A stretch of 64,000 bases of DNA from Albugo candida (GCA_905220665.1 CAJNAR010000161.1:1-64000), one strand, 5' to 3'; shown: positions 37,769 to 48,850, counted from the stretch's first letter. Notes: generated by a model not told the origin, from the letters alone. Numbers and translations: made by a program.

Positions 37769-39706
37769 TCAATGGGAGACATCACAGAGCTGTTTTTTGT
37801 TCTGAGAGTGAAATTGAACAACACTTGCATATAGATGCTCAAAATCACTTTCAAGTAATTCTGCCGCGCGAACGATGCCGGAATCGTCGTCGTTGAAATT
37901 GCGGCAATTGGACCAGATAAGACGAACGTCACTAGCAAACATTACAAGGTCGAACTCGCCATCTTGCATCTCGTACATTCTTCTCCTTATCTTGCGTTGT
38001 ATTGTCGAAAAATCCATGGGAAAGGCAATGATTTTTTTGTAATTGGGGACATCATCCACAGGATGCTGGAAATGCTTTGACAGAGAGCTATTGCTCAAAC
38101 AGGATATTAGATGTTTGCATTTGTTTGCAAGTGAATTCTTTGCAGAAATCTCGGCCATAAATCTAGTGCGCTTAGACTGCCTCTGTTTGCATCTCTCACA
38201 CTGCCAGTCACCTTTGGGTAGATCTTCTTGACGCAGCTGCAAACAGTCGAGGTGGAATGATCGTGGACAAACATCACAGCAAACAAGATCCCCATCTTTC
38301 AAACAGATCGAGCAATAATCCAAGTTGGTATCATGTTCGTCTGAGCTTTCATCTTGCTCATCCACCGAATCTTTTGCCTCGATTACATCTTTTGGTTTAA
38401 AGATGTCGATCATTCCTGGCGTATCATTTGCTGAACGTGATCGTTTGAAAGAGGTTATGGACTTTTCTCTTTTGTCTGTATCTCGGGAGGGTACACTATT
38501 TCTTTTGATTCTTGATGCTTTATGTCTCATATCGTACGTAGGATTACTCCGAACTGGTTCTGATGTCTTTCGCCTAAGTTTGCATCTACTGATTGGTACT
38601 TCGATTTTTGTGTCGGCACTGGATTGATCCGTCTATACAATGGAAAAGGTTCAGTAGTTTCTTCTTGTGTTAAAAAATCAACATTACAAAACCTGTTTTT
38701 CTTCAACTTTTTTCTTGTTGCTCGCGAATGCAAGTCTGGAAGAAGACCGAACGAGATTTTTACTCTGCTCAAAGGACTTTATGTCGGCAGGAGGGCTAGT
38801 CGCTTCTCCATGAATCTCATCATCTCTCTGCTCTGGCTTGCAAGAATTAAGCATATATACAACTGAATGTCCCAAACTTTTCCGTTTTTCTGCTTTTACG
38901 CTTCCATCCGTAATTGACTCGCTCGATATCAATGTCGGAGAGCACAATGCGTTGATAGTCAATTTCGAGTTCAATGCTGAAGTGTGACTAAAACCACTGA
39001 CCGGTTTTGGCGATATCAAACCGTGTCTTTCCTGGTTCTCATCTGCGTGTGTATTATTTATTTGTGTTTGTCCAATATCTGTGGCGTCAACGATCTTCGT
39101 TGTGGCATCTTGATGATCAGACAGAATCTCACAGCTTTTTGTGACAGAATTTGCTTGTGTGCTGTTATTTGATAGATGATTCCATTCTCGATATCGCTGA
39201 AATAGTGTTTTCCTATCCGCCGCGCACTTGTCACACAAGCATTTCAAACAGCATACAGGACATTTAAGCTTTCTAGTGTTAATTGCTTCTGTATAAAGAG
39301 TAGTCGAAACATAATCGAAATGACGTTGACAAAATGAGTGCGATATAACTAATCTCGCACAGCAGTTGACCACAGTGATCTTATCGCTTTGACTCCCTGG
39401 TCCGCATATGTGACATATTTCATTTCTAATGTAACTACATTCTGTCTCCTCAGTTTGAGCAGATAGCAACAATAGTATCTGTTCAATGACAGCCTGTTCT
39501 GCCAAGTCATCGGTCATTCTATCGCTTTTGCTTTTGTGACAGCCGGTATCTGCCGCAGTTGGGAGAAAGTCTCGATCTACCGGCTCATGGATTGTTTCAA
39601 TTTGATCACTTTGCCTAGTCATAATTGCGTTCAACCATATTTCTTTTGATGGTGTTTTGTGTGGAATTAGTTTGATTCTTTCCTCAGTGCTGTGGCATGA
39701 CGACAT
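37769..39706 (-). CDS. Zinc-finger, PHD and bromodomain chromatin protein
   Basis: A nuclear chromatin-reader protein of about 625 residues in two exons: 39706-38693 and 38632-37769. The 60-base intron (38692-38633) begins GTTTTGTAATG and ends CATTGTATAG, and joins the exons in phase 0. The N-terminal half has a cysteine cluster (residues about 105-170: EICHICGPG, then CPVCCLKCLCDKC) resembling the zf-4CXXC_R1 zinc finger. The second exon has a PHD finger (YCSICLKDGDLVCCDVCPRS, then DWQCERCK). A bromodomain follows, with NYKKIIAFPMDFSTIQ and NCRNFNDDDS; the latter keeps the asparagine that contacts acetyl-lysine. PHD fingers read histone H3 tails and bromodomains read acetyl-lysine, so a transcription or remodelling role is inferred. 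It is the first well-supported gene from the telomere and stays open to its stop. Confidence 0.88.
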
Positions 39707-39721
39707 TATGATTCATAGGGA

Positions 39722-39757
39722 AACCAGCAAACCAGCAAACCAGCAAACCAGCAAACC
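39722..39757 (+). repeat. Microsatellite, 8-bp unit
   Basis: Four to five perfect tandem copies of AACCAGCA just upstream of the start codon of the PHD/bromodomain gene. Confidence 0.85.
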
Positions 39758-40932
39758 TAGTGCGTTAAGTGCGTCTGTGAAAAACAAACTTGGCCTAAAC
39801 AGCGAATTGGAAGTATCTCGTGTCAGCATCTACCCAAAATTCCTTGTGATTCATCATGGTAGAGTCTTTTTTATTATTATTTCGTCACGAAAAACGTCAG
39901 CAGTAACGTGCTGGAAGAGATGTGGGTACAAGATTCCGTTTACTTAGTTGAAGCACTCTAAAAAGTCATCATAACGACAACATTTTATAATGTTGTAGCT
40001 TTTCCTGTGGGAAGCTATGTTTATGCATCATAGCATACGCTTAAAGCCTGCAAACGATAAAACCAGTATTTTTACATGCAATTCCATGCATAATGTCCAG
40101 CGACCCTTATTTCGATGTGAATAGTGAGAATGCTCGTTCAAGTACATTGTGTGTGCAGATGACAGCTTTGTGACCTCCCACGATACTGCGTTTCTGGAAC
40201 ACCTATCATTACCATACCTACCCTTCTCGTTTGCGGTGCGGATAATTTATTCGAAGGTGATAATGGTTCAATTGATCCCTTTACTCACGCACGGGTCGAG
40301 GAATTATAATTTACATGCGAAGCGATACCCTTTTGCAATTCCGCTTGAAGATGGGGCATTGATTCCATTAGCTGACAGTATAGCCTCTATGTATGGTTGG
40401 TTTATTTTGAAGCAGGTCGTCCATTGGCCAAGTCGTAAGCTTAAGCCGTCTCCAAGCTCGCACATATTATAATAGATTATATTACTGTCTCCTCCCTTCA
40501 TCTATCAATAGAAAACCATTGACATTCCGATAGATCTACTTCGCGTTCCAGATTAAAGATCAGTGCTTTCCATGATGTCTCCGAACTTATATCCCAATCG
40601 ACTGGCATCATCCGCACAATGCTAAATAAGGAATACGCAGAGATTATCTGACTACAAGCGATCCTTTCTAGCTTAGAGCTCAAACAACTTGACCTGTACT
40701 ATCAAATACAGAGAGGATCTTGAGCAGTTCATCCTTTTTATCTATTTCAGTCATCTGGAAGCACAGCAATGATCGCCGATTATATTTATAAATTATGCTT
40801 TCTAAATGCATTCGTTACACAACCTCGCTATCTTAGGACTCGATCAATTAATCAATCCTCCTGGTGCATGTGTGCATCACTTTCAAATAGTATTGTGCTG
40901 ATTTCAATCTCTTCGTCTACAACGCGCTTAAA
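39758..40932. other. Intergenic region with no confident gene
   Basis: A 107-codon plus-strand frame (40149-40472) and short minus-strand frames lack recognisable motifs. The segment presumably holds the divergent promoters of the genes on either side. Confidence 0.45.
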
Positions 40933-42108
40933 ATGAATGAATTACGTCGTGCGTCACTACAAATTGAAACAGATTTGCTTGGTGCAGGAAAGGCTCAGGG
41001 AAGTCATGTGTTGCCACAGACGCTGCTGCAGAAAGCTGCTAAAATCTTTGTTGATCGATTTTCCTCGCCTTCACAACCGAATGAGGAGTCTGATACCATG
41101 CCGGAATCCTGGGGTAACTCTGTAAAACGGGAAAAATTCCAAGACATGGATATGCTGGAGTGTGGTCATGCTCGGGAGTACCTTGCAGAAGAGTGTCTCA
41201 GTCCAACTCAAAGCAACAATTGGACCTATACACGGGTGGAACGGAAGGATAAAACAGAATTCCGCATGTATTGGAATTCCGATCAATTTTTACTGAGTGC
41301 GAAAAAGATTGGGGGCTCCTTTTACATTTCTCAATATGAGCATTTTCCTGAAGCACAAGCATCGAATTCTATTCCAACAGAGAATTACTGCGCCGTCCTT
41401 CGACAGGTATCCGATAATAATTTCAAACTTTACAGCTGTGGGTGTGAAGGTTGTGACATGAGTTTCAATACGTTTTCCTGCTGCAACACAAATGAGAGTG
41501 CAGACTTATCGCCTGAAGGTGCCGATAGACAGCTTTTAGCCGATATAACGCATCATACCAAACTCGCCGGTGAAGTGGGGTCGGAAATGCGATGTTTTTC
41601 TGTAATCATTCCAGCGATCATGGAAGACAAACGCTCGCGGGTCATTTGGTGCCCTCGCCTAAGTCGATCAGTGACACCATCTCGAGGAACTCCGCGAAGT
41701 GCTTTGACTCGCGAGCTGCTCACCTCACCTTCTCCACGCAACAAGCAGAATCGATTTACATTTGATGATCCTACAGTTGATCGTATTCGAATCGAAAGCA
41801 AACTTCCCGTATGGTGCTCACAAGTAAATAGTTTGATGCTCAAGTTTCACGGCGGAAGAATTCGCGAAGCTTCATCTAAGAATTTTATGTTAATGCTTGA
41901 CGAAGAATCCATTCCGAAGAAGGATAAAGTGCCAAAATCGAGGGCGTTGGATCGATGTGAAGTGGATACAGATGCGCAGCAAGTGTTGATGCAATTCGGT
42001 AAATATTCCAAGTCCAAATTTTCTTTAGACTTTCGATATCCTCTAGCACCCATTCAGGCGTTTGCAATAGGTTTGTCCTCGTGTGCGTGGGCCAATTCAA
42101 CAAAGTAA
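40933..42108 (+). CDS. Tubby-domain (TULP-like) protein
   Basis: A single-exon protein of 391 residues whose C-terminal two thirds fit the tubby beta-barrel. That domain binds phosphoinositides and in animals delivers membrane proteins to cilia or acts in signalling. The clearest blocks are WTYTRVERKDKTEFRMYW and KKIGGSFYISQYE (residues about 95-140). LPVWCSQVNSLMLKFHGGRI followed by ASSKNFML matches the family block VxNFQL after a W-dominated strand (residues about 295-320). The C-terminal signature QFGKYSKSKFSLDFRYP and PIQAFAIGLSSCAW is the usual FALCLSSF-type end. The N-terminal 90 residues are unstructured-looking. A Ser/Pro/Arg-rich insert (residues about 235-275) lies within the barrel. 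The stop lies 80 bases from the stop of the convergent Rab gene. Confidence 0.88.
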   Translation: MNELRRASLQIETDLLGAGKAQGSHVLPQTLLQKAAKIFVDRFSSPSQPNEESDTMPESWGNSVKREKFQDMDMLECGHAREYLAEECLSPTQSNNWTYTRVERKDKTEFRMYWNSDQFLLSAKKIGGSFYISQYEHFPEAQASNSIPTENYCAVLRQVSDNNFKLYSCGCEGCDMSFNTFSCCNTNESADLSPEGADRQLLADITHHTKLAGEVGSEMRCFSVIIPAIMEDKRSRVIWCPRLSRSVTPSRGTPRSALTRELLTSPSPRNKQNRFTFDDPTVDRIRIESKLPVWCSQVNSLMLKFHGGRIREASSKNFMLMLDEESIPKKDKVPKSRALDRCEVDTDAQQVLMQFGKYSKSKFSLDFRYPLAPIQAFAIGLSSCAWANSTK

Positions 42109-42188
42109 TTTACTGCTATTAATACACGAAAGTCTTTGCATTGTTGAGGTTGTTTAACACTACTCCAAGGCTTTCTCATACAATCAAT

Positions 42189-42961
42189 CTAACAGCATCG
42201 ATTTTTGTGCTGTACACCTCCGTACGGATCCAGGATTTCAGGAAGTGCATTTGTTTCCGCCGCAGCTACCGGTAGCTGTTTACTGATGCTGATAAACAGA
42301 TCCGACACATTTGTGTCCTCTTTGGCACTGGTTTCGATAAAAAGAGCCCCAATTTCGTCAGCATACGCCTTTGCTTGAGCCGACGGTACCTCCTACAGAG
42401 TACTCAGATCAGACATTCTAAAAAACTGCGAGTACTGAAGCTACGTACGCGTTTGTCTTCCAAATCACTTTTATTCCCAGCAATTGCTATCACAATGTTC
42501 TCCGGTCCTAACTGCTTCAATTCTTTCACCCAATTCTTCAACGTTGCTAATGATTGCTACAAAAGTGAGATGTCGGCATCTCAATACAACGGAGAGATTA
42601 TGATCCTTTCCACTTACCTTCCGAGTGATGTCGTACACCACGATCGCGGCTGCAGCACCACGGTAATACATTGGCGCTAAGCTGTGATACTAAGCATCTT
42701 AAATGAGTATACCACCATTTCTACCATTCATACATTCGAATCTATCACCTTTTCTTGACCCGCTGTATCCCAAATTTGGTACTTGATCGGTGTGTTTTCG
42801 ACCATAATCATTTTGGACATGAAAGAAGCTCCTATTGTCGATTCAGAATACGGCCGAAAATTGTTTGTGACGAATCGCAGGACAAGAGACGACTTGCCAA
42901 CTCCTGTGTCTCCTAACAGAACAACTTTCACTTCGCGCGCTTTCACTTGATTTTCAACCAT
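42189..42961 (-). CDS. Rab5-type small GTPase
   Basis: A Ras-superfamily GTPase of 198 residues that in other eukaryotes directs early-endosome fusion. Four exons are defined by clean GT-AG introns that keep frame: 42961-42749, 42689-42618, 42556-42449 and 42392-42189, with introns of 59, 61 and 56 bases. G-box 1 is GDTGVGKS, and the switch I region is [12 protein letters not shown]3 is [20 protein letters not shown], a Rab5-subfamily sequence with K for the usual R after GQE. G4 is GNKSDL and G5 is ETSAKE. The C-terminus ends KNRCC, a geranylgeranylation motif. It is convergent with the tubby gene and divergent from the SART3-like gene. Confidence 0.95.
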
Positions 42962-43147
42962 AAGACTTTATATCGGCAAGTGATTTGTGTAATTAGTAAC
43001 AATAATGATTCTGTATAGAGTATGACACGTCGTTGAGAGGAAAGCGTTTATACTTGATCTAGTCACGCTTTGATTTCTTTGCTTCTTTTCAGTTGCAGGA
43101 TGGGTCTACAAATAAAAAGTTAACAGATATTGTAACCAAAATCGACC
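42962..43147. promoter_or_regulatory. Shared divergent promoter region (inferred)
   Basis: Only 186 bases separate the start codons of the Rab5-type gene and the SART3-like gene, so both promoters must lie here or overlap the genes. I see no obvious TATA box. The assignment rests on spacing alone. Confidence 0.35.
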
Positions 43148-46030
43148 ATGAGCGAGGAAAATGGATCAATTTCATCTTTTTCAGAAGACGATGCAGAGGA
43201 CTTGGATTTGAAAGAAGAGGAGGTACCTGAATGCTGTCAGCATATACTTAGCATAACGAATGACTGTAAGCATCTGTCGTATGACCACTATATCAACGCG
43301 CTTGATCACTTTAGAACACATAATGCGAGCAGATCATTTCCTACGTCCAGCATCTATTCCAACGCGATGCTTGCGATCTTTCCTCATTTTCACCGTGAAT
43401 TTCCTCTCAGCGATACATTGCATCGCGAGTGGATGGAACTAAGGATTCAATCGTTTACGATTGAGAGAGATGGAGAATGGACGCTTACATGGGATGCGTT
43501 TTTGACCATTAGACATTTGTTTGAAGGCGCCTGTGCAGATTACCGGTCCGTAGATTTGGCACTTTGGTATTTACAAAATTCTCAGCAGATTGAAGATTGT
43601 GACTGGAAATGTCTGGAAGAAGATTTGCTAATGGTAGCCGACACGATTGGTCTCCATTATTCTCGTGGTGATGAGATCTGGGTAGCTTGCCGAGAGTGGT
43701 ACATGCAGTCTGAGATAACAATGGAGTCTCGAATTGCTAAAATTGATGCACTTTACCGTCGGCAATTACAAATACCACTACAGCAGAATGATCTGGTGCT
43801 TTCCGAGTATCGATCGTGGTACTCTCACAACTCACACGTATTATCGAATGCGATGCAAGATGGAGATCCTTTAGAAAAGGCTACATCGACGCAGAGGATC
43901 TATAGTCGCTCTTTTGGGAGAAAACTCGCCCATTTCGAGCAAGTTTTGACTGAAGCATTGCAGCTGGAGACTGAGAAACCTGGAAGCTTGGAACAATCGT
44001 GGCTTGTATATCTCGAATTTGTGCTATCAAATGTGATTCCTGTGATCAATAGACACCAGGGATGTGAAGACGAGAAAGAAGATATCGGCCTGAAGTTTAT
44101 GCAAGTGTTCTACGAGCGAGCGATCAAGGATATTTGCATGAGTTCGTCTATTTGGACTCGATATATTCAGTTTCTTCAAAAACATAAAAATGCAAGTGTC
44201 TGTCAGCTCCAAAGTATCTGTGAAAGAAGCGTCCGGAATGTCTATATGGACTCGTCGCTGTGGTGCCAGTGCATTCTTGTGTACGAGCAGGGCCGGGAAT
44301 ATGATCGGCTTGATCGCTTTTTGGAAAATCAGCTTTTTGAGCGACAAAGCCCACAAAATCCCGTCATGGACGAACATCATGCAATATCTGTGTTATTGAT
44401 GTATTGTGATACCGCTCGACGCCGCTGCTTTGACACCAAGAATCTCGAAGGGCTTGTGCGTTTACGAAATGTCTTTAATAAATCGATCGACTTCTTCGTT
44501 CAGAGTTATCCCGATTCATCAGTATATCAATTCCAGCTGCAAAGTTACCGTCTTCATTGCGAGTTCTTATTCGAAGAACAAGGAAGCGCATTAGTACCAA
44601 CACCACATTCGAGCAATGAGAGTGATTGGGAGGAAGGCTGGGAGAAAATACTCGCATCTAGATCCAGTCAAGTGGTCGTCTGGATGCAGTACTATCGAGC
44701 CTTATTGATTAGACGTCGTATACGCTATTTGGAATCCGATTCAGACCGTACTGGCCTCAATACGACTACTGTTGTTTATCCAAGTCAGCTTGGAATCCAA
44801 GCAGTTCGTAAGAGCTGTTTCGAACGAGCCATTCAATCCGTCCAGGACACTCCACTGGTTGTTTTCGAAGCCTGGCACACATTTGAACGGGAACATGGAG
44901 ATCTCCCTTCGTTCCTCCACGCCAGGAATCTATACACAGAAGCCCTTGAACAGCATACAAAAAATGCAAAGGTTCCCAAGGTGGCGACTGAAGAGAGCTT
45001 GATTGAAATTTCTTCCAGAAAGCGACCACGTCAACAAATTACAGGAAGCTCCGTCAGCAGATTAAGATCCAAGAAATCAGACACTGGGTCTACTAAAAAG
45101 GAAAGCTGTCAAAAAGAGTGTTTGACAGCGCATTTCGACGAAACACATACTGTGTTTGTGAGCAATATCGATAAAGAGGTCACAGAAGATCGATTGCGAT
45201 CCGCTATCGCTGAATCTGTTCCAAGTGTCCAGGCTGTTCGCTTGGTGGCAAAGAAGAGAGCGCATGGTCTTAAATCGAGAGGATTTGCATATATGAGCTT
45301 TGCGGACGAAGAGAGCTGTCAGGCTGCTCTCAAACTCGACGGATTGGTCGTGTATGGTAAGCCAATTAGCATTCAGCCGTACGACATGTCGATTGCAGAT
45401 GCATCGAATCCATCACCTCCAAAGAATGATGAAGGGCGGGCAAAGCGTACGCTTTATATCGGCAACTTGCAAATGATTTTAGCGAGTAATACAATTCGGG
45501 GAAATGCGTCGGCGCTGAAATGTGTTTTACAGGACGCAGTCTCGCAGTCAGTCGATACATCCGAACTCAAAAATATATATGTTCCTCAAGAACAACGCGG
45601 AAATCGTCATGCGAAGAAGTACGCTTTGGTGGAGTTTACGTCTGAAGACGTTGTAGACCGAATTTTGTCCCGGGAGGAGCAACAGCTCTTTCAGCAGAAA
45701 ATATGCTCGTGTGCCGACGTCAACGCTGAGGAGAAGAACTTCTCGATTACATTAAGGAGATCTCACATGTCGATAAAAAAGATCAAAGAACAGTCCCAAC
45801 AGAAAAGAAAGAAATCAAAAGGACAAAGCAGTCAAAAGGTCAATGCGTACGAGACCAACATTCCCGCACAGCAATCAAATCTCATAGATTTAAGACCGCG
45901 ATCCATCAACCGTAAAAAGAAAGAGAAACTGAAACTTCAGAGCGGTACAGAGGAGATGAAAATGGAGCCTATTGCAAGTATGAAAAGCAACCAAGACTTT
46001 CGCGAGCTGTTCCTGAATGTAGGAAAGTAG
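43148..46030 (+). CDS. SART3/Prp24-like U4/U6 snRNP recycling factor
   Basis: A 960-residue nuclear protein without introns. Residues about 60-600 form HAT (half-a-TPR) repeats rich in W-x-x-Y/F/E patterns, such as IWTRYIQFLQKH and WLVYLEFVLS. Two RNA-recognition motifs follow. The first (about 666-745) has TVFVSNIDKEV and SRGFAYMSF. The second (about 765-870) has RTLYIGNL and KKYALVEF. A lysine-rich region leads to the terminal SNQDFRELFL, the short LSM-interaction motif found at the ends of SART3 and Prp24. This order (HAT repeats, RRMs, LSM motif) is that of human SART3/p110, which reanneals U4 and U6 snRNAs for new splicing rounds. An acidic N-terminus and a basic RKRPRQQ patch near residue 623 suggest nuclear import. 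The dysbindin-like gene starts 113 bases downstream on the same strand. Confidence 0.92.
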   Translation: MSEENGSISSFSEDDAEDLDLKEEEVPECCQHILSITNDCKHLSYDHYINALDHFRTHNASRSFPTSSIYSNAMLAIFPHFHREFPLSDTLHREWMELRIQSFTIERDGEWTLTWDAFLTIRHLFEGACADYRSVDLALWYLQNSQQIEDCDWKCLEEDLLMVADTIGLHYSRGDEIWVACREWYMQSEITMESRIAKIDALYRRQLQIPLQQNDLVLSEYRSWYSHNSHVLSNAMQDGDPLEKATSTQRIYSRSFGRKLAHFEQVLTEALQLETEKPGSLEQSWLVYLEFVLSNVIPVINRHQGCEDEKEDIGLKFMQVFYERAIKDICMSSSIWTRYIQFLQKHKNASVCQLQSICERSVRNVYMDSSLWCQCILVYEQGREYDRLDRFLENQLFERQSPQNPVMDEHHAISVLLMYCDTARRRCFDTKNLEGLVRLRNVFNKSIDFFVQSYPDSSVYQFQLQSYRLHCEFLFEEQGSALVPTPHSSNESDWEEGWEKILASRSSQVVVWMQYYRALLIRRRIRYLESDSDRTGLNTTTVVYPSQLGIQAVRKSCFERAIQSVQDTPLVVFEAWHTFEREHGDLPSFLHARNLYTEALEQHTKNAKVPKVATEESLIEISSRKRPRQQITGSSVSRLRSKKSDTGSTKKESCQKECLTAHFDETHTVFVSNIDKEVTEDRLRSAIAESVPSVQAVRLVAKKRAHGLKSRGFAYMSFADEESCQAALKLDGLVVYGKPISIQPYDMSIADASNPSPPKNDEGRAKRTLYIGNLQMILASNTIRGNASALKCVLQDAVSQSVDTSELKNIYVPQEQRGNRHAKKYALVEFTSEDVVDRILSREEQQLFQQKICSCADVNAEEKNFSITLRRSHMSIKKIKEQSQQKRKKSKGQSSQKVNAYETNIPAQQSNLIDLRPRSINRKKKEKLKLQSGTEEMKMEPIASMKSNQDFRELFLNVGK

Positions 46031-46143
46031 GCAAGGTAATGAAGTACCTTTGCTAACCCATATATTGTATAACGTAAATCTCTCGATAAGTCGATGCACT
46101 GTCATGTTGAATAACTCAACGTCTCCAGCTTTGGAGATGAAAA

Positions 46144-47075
46144 ATGAAGATTGAAAATCAATTGATTGATAATCGCGAGAACAAATGCGTCGACTTTGCC
46201 GAACAGAATACTAAGCCATCGGGTACCGCTTTGGTTCAAACTCCAGGAAAAAAGTTTGCGGAAATACAAGCACAGACGATGGATACTATCAATCTTCAAC
46301 ATAAAAAGCTAATACAAAGGTTTATACCAAATTTCTTACAATATCGGGCTCAAACATGTACTACATTCTAGCGGAAGTGAAGTATCTCAAGACATCCGCC
46401 AATTTCGTACACAACTGATTGACCAACTCCGAAGCGAGCGATATCTCTCGTCAAATTCCGATTGGATTGGCAGTCTCCGCACCAAGACAGCATCCATTTA
46501 GTATGTAACTACCATCAGAACCCTTCTATCGCTAACTACGCATCGCTGTAGTGACGATCTGGAAGGAATCGCAGAGGATCTATCCAAGCTGGAAGACGTA
46601 CTAAGGTACACCAACAACACGTTCGCTGTCGCAACTGATTCTCTATGAAGCTTGCGTCTGGAGGAGAATGTAGCAATGAAGAATGCGACTTTTGCGAGTC
46701 AACAGGTACGTCAGCGTCATTAAGCCCGTACTCAACTTATCACATCTCCAGCAAGAATCATTGGAGCAATTCGAGCAAGAGCTTTTGCGTGAAAGAGAAG
46801 AACGAAAATTGCAGATATTAGACGATGAAAGAAGGGCTTTAGATCAAGTCTTTCAGAATGACTTGAAGACTTATCAGGCAGTAAGAGACTACCTGGGTGT
46901 CAGCTATTCATCAGGTACACATGTAAAAGCGTGTCAGCTTTTTTCTGATAGGTTTCTAGTTGCTAGAAGCCAGGATCCTGGACCTCACACTCTGGAAGAT
47001 GTCGATTTGGTGGTGTCTGCCGATGCAGCACAATTAGAGAACTTTTATAAATCATCTGAAAGTGAAGCAGAGTGA
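46144..47075 (+). CDS. Dysbindin-like protein (BLOC-1 subunit), five exons
   Basis: A predicted 245-residue coiled-coil protein. Exons 46144-46319, 46372-46500, 46552-46605, 46651-46705 and 46752-47075 are joined by introns of 52, 51, 45 and 46 bases, each GT-AG and frame-preserving. The third intron removes an apparent in-frame TGA at 46646. The product reads EDLSKLEDVL, then a long charged heptad region (LEQFEQELLREREERKLQIL, then QVFQNDLKTYQ), then EDVDLVVSADAAQLENFYKS. The last two parts resemble the dysbindin C-terminus, where a QDMEQY-like coil end is followed by a short DISDQEALDVFL-type segment. Dysbindin belongs to the BLOC-1 complex, which sorts cargo from endosomes to lysosome-related organelles. 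The identification rests on segment order and similarity by eye; a generic coiled-coil protein is the alternative. Splice sites are inferred. Confidence 0.68.
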
Positions 47076-47856
47076 GGTTCTCGTTCATTGCGAAAATTGA
47101 AAATGGACACTACTCCCTCTATAATTTTATTAAATGTCTGACAGTGAATGCGTTCTGATCCATACGAAAGAAATTGAATTACACAGAGAAAGCAGGCGGC
47201 TCCGAATATTTGGGACCGTCGAACCCTTTCTGATCCAATTGGAAATTGTTGGTCTCCGCGGACGTTGCCGTTGGTATGAGACAATGCGATCGAGCGGACG
47301 TGCTATTCAGTACTCTTTGAACGGTTGCTCTTTGGTGCGAAACATTACACAATCATTGATATTACAGGCAGTGATACGGATCTTCCCGTCACTACATCAG
47401 CGTGCAGCGTCCCGTTTTGTCGACTCGTTTGCTGTCTTGAGAGTATACGGTTTGCTTTTATCTTGCTTTTGACTATTACGTGTACGTTAGTAAGAGCAAA
47501 TACTCTATACAAATTGCAAATAGAGCCGCCGAGCATCCGACCGCACACACAGAACCCTGCGATTGCACAGCCGCCATTTATTTTCTCTTCGCGGATTGGT
47601 TCAAACACCTTGTGACGACATCTGATAACTGGTGGTAAATAGGTTGAAGTACAAGCGGGGAAGGTCTAGAATGATGGTAATGTCTCATAGCGCAAGTAAT
47701 TGGATAATTGAAATACAACAAAATTTAGTTTGATGGTCGCAAAGGCATTTGACTGAGGACAGGAAAAAGAGTTGAACCAAGCACAAGAATATCGTAGTAT
47801 CAGAAAAATCTAGAAACCTCGTCTGCGAGAGATCCTTATAATTCGTATACCGAGAA
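47076..47856. other. Intergenic; possible small membrane protein gene on plus strand
   Basis: A start at 47134 opens a 112-codon frame (MSDSECVLIHTKEIELHRES). An overlapping frame to 47615 contains a hydrophobic stretch, FAFILLLTITCTLV. They could be exons of one small gene with a membrane segment, but I could not find a convincing splice pair or a family. Confidence 0.3.
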
Positions 47857-48756
47857 ATGGTTGCGACGAACGCAATCCCACGCGATACAAGCGGGTGCTC
47901 TTCGATGGGCGCACTGAAAAGACCTGAAAATGAGAATTGGCGCGGAAAGTATCTGCGTGCGCTCAACATATATGCGCCACAAGTAGAATATTCGATGAAC
48001 AACAAAAAAGGTCGAGTGATTTCACCTTTATACAATTCAAAAAAGCAAATTGAATTGCAGTTTAATTGGGATGATTGGAAGCAATTCAACCGCACGACCG
48101 CATCAATTCCAGAATCGAATTTCCATACCGATAAGCGATCGCGTGTTTTTGGTAAGAATTGGACTGATGCGAAGAGCCACCGATTGGTCAAAGGGGATGA
48201 TGCTATCTCATCTCCCATTGAGATTCCATTCACAGGATCAATAGAAGACAGCAAGAAACGTGCACCTTGCATCTTATATGGGAGCAAATCACTGTGTGGA
48301 TCGAAGCAGTACGATAGAGACTTGTGCACGAAAAGAGAAAGTCGTACGCTAGATGGTGGTGAAATGCAGAAGAAACAGCCGAGTATAGAAGAAGGTGCTA
48401 GTGCGGTATCGTCTCGGAGTAGCAATGCTAAAGAGGACGGAGAGGATGATGATCTGGACAGCGGTATATTTCAGATGGAAGGATTAGAATACGAAAAGTA
48501 TCCTGGCTCAACTTGTTCGGGATCATCGTATTGCTCATCCACGACACCATCTCTTACGCGAGCAAGGAGATGGGTTTCTGTGGACGATGCAAATTGGCTC
48601 GATTCTTCAATCACAAATCAGGATATAGATTCAATGGGAACAACACGCTTTGGTCTTTCCGAATCCTTTGTACCACCTCATCAAATGGTCGAACGTGGCT
48701 GCTTTTCGTTGGGGTTACAACATGAACTCAAAACACGTCTTCCTGTCCAAATCTAA
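47857..48756 (+). CDS. Conserved-looking hypothetical protein
   Basis: An intronless 299-residue hydrophilic protein of unknown function, without signal peptide or membrane segment. It has an acidic low-complexity patch (KEDGEDDDLDSG, residues about 193-205) and a Ser/Thr-rich stretch. The C-terminal segment FVPPHQMVERGCFSLGLQHE looks like a conserved short motif. It recalls the PPHE-type motif of the plant S40/senescence-regulator family, but that likeness is weak and no function should be drawn from it. A 246-codon frame lies opposite (48425-47685). I prefer the plus strand because its composition is more protein-like, and because its stop and the next gene's start (95 bases on) follow the local compact arrangement. 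Confidence 0.6.
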   Translation: MVATNAIPRDTSGCSSMGALKRPENENWRGKYLRALNIYAPQVEYSMNNKKGRVISPLYNSKKQIELQFNWDDWKQFNRTTASIPESNFHTDKRSRVFGKNWTDAKSHRLVKGDDAISSPIEIPFTGSIEDSKKRAPCILYGSKSLCGSKQYDRDLCTKRESRTLDGGEMQKKQPSIEEGASAVSSRSSNAKEDGEDDDLDSGIFQMEGLEYEKYPGSTCSGSSYCSSTTPSLTRARRWVSVDDANWLDSSITNQDIDSMGTTRFGLSESFVPPHQMVERGCFSLGLQHELKTRLPVQI

Positions 48757-48850
48757 ATCAAACGCGCATATTTAATAACTTATAAAATCTAATGCAAGAT
48801 GTTATTCTGCAATACCTGTATCCTTCTATACCCAGACATACCGGTATCTC

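Noticed and set aside
40149..40472. 107-codon plus-strand frame between the PHD/bromodomain and tubby genes
   Set aside because: No recognisable motif, no splice partner, and overlapping minus-strand frames of similar quality.
47685..48425. 246-codon minus-strand open frame opposite the 47857-48756 gene
   Set aside because: It overlaps a more protein-like plus-strand frame, shows no motif, and looks like a by-product of codon composition on the other strand.
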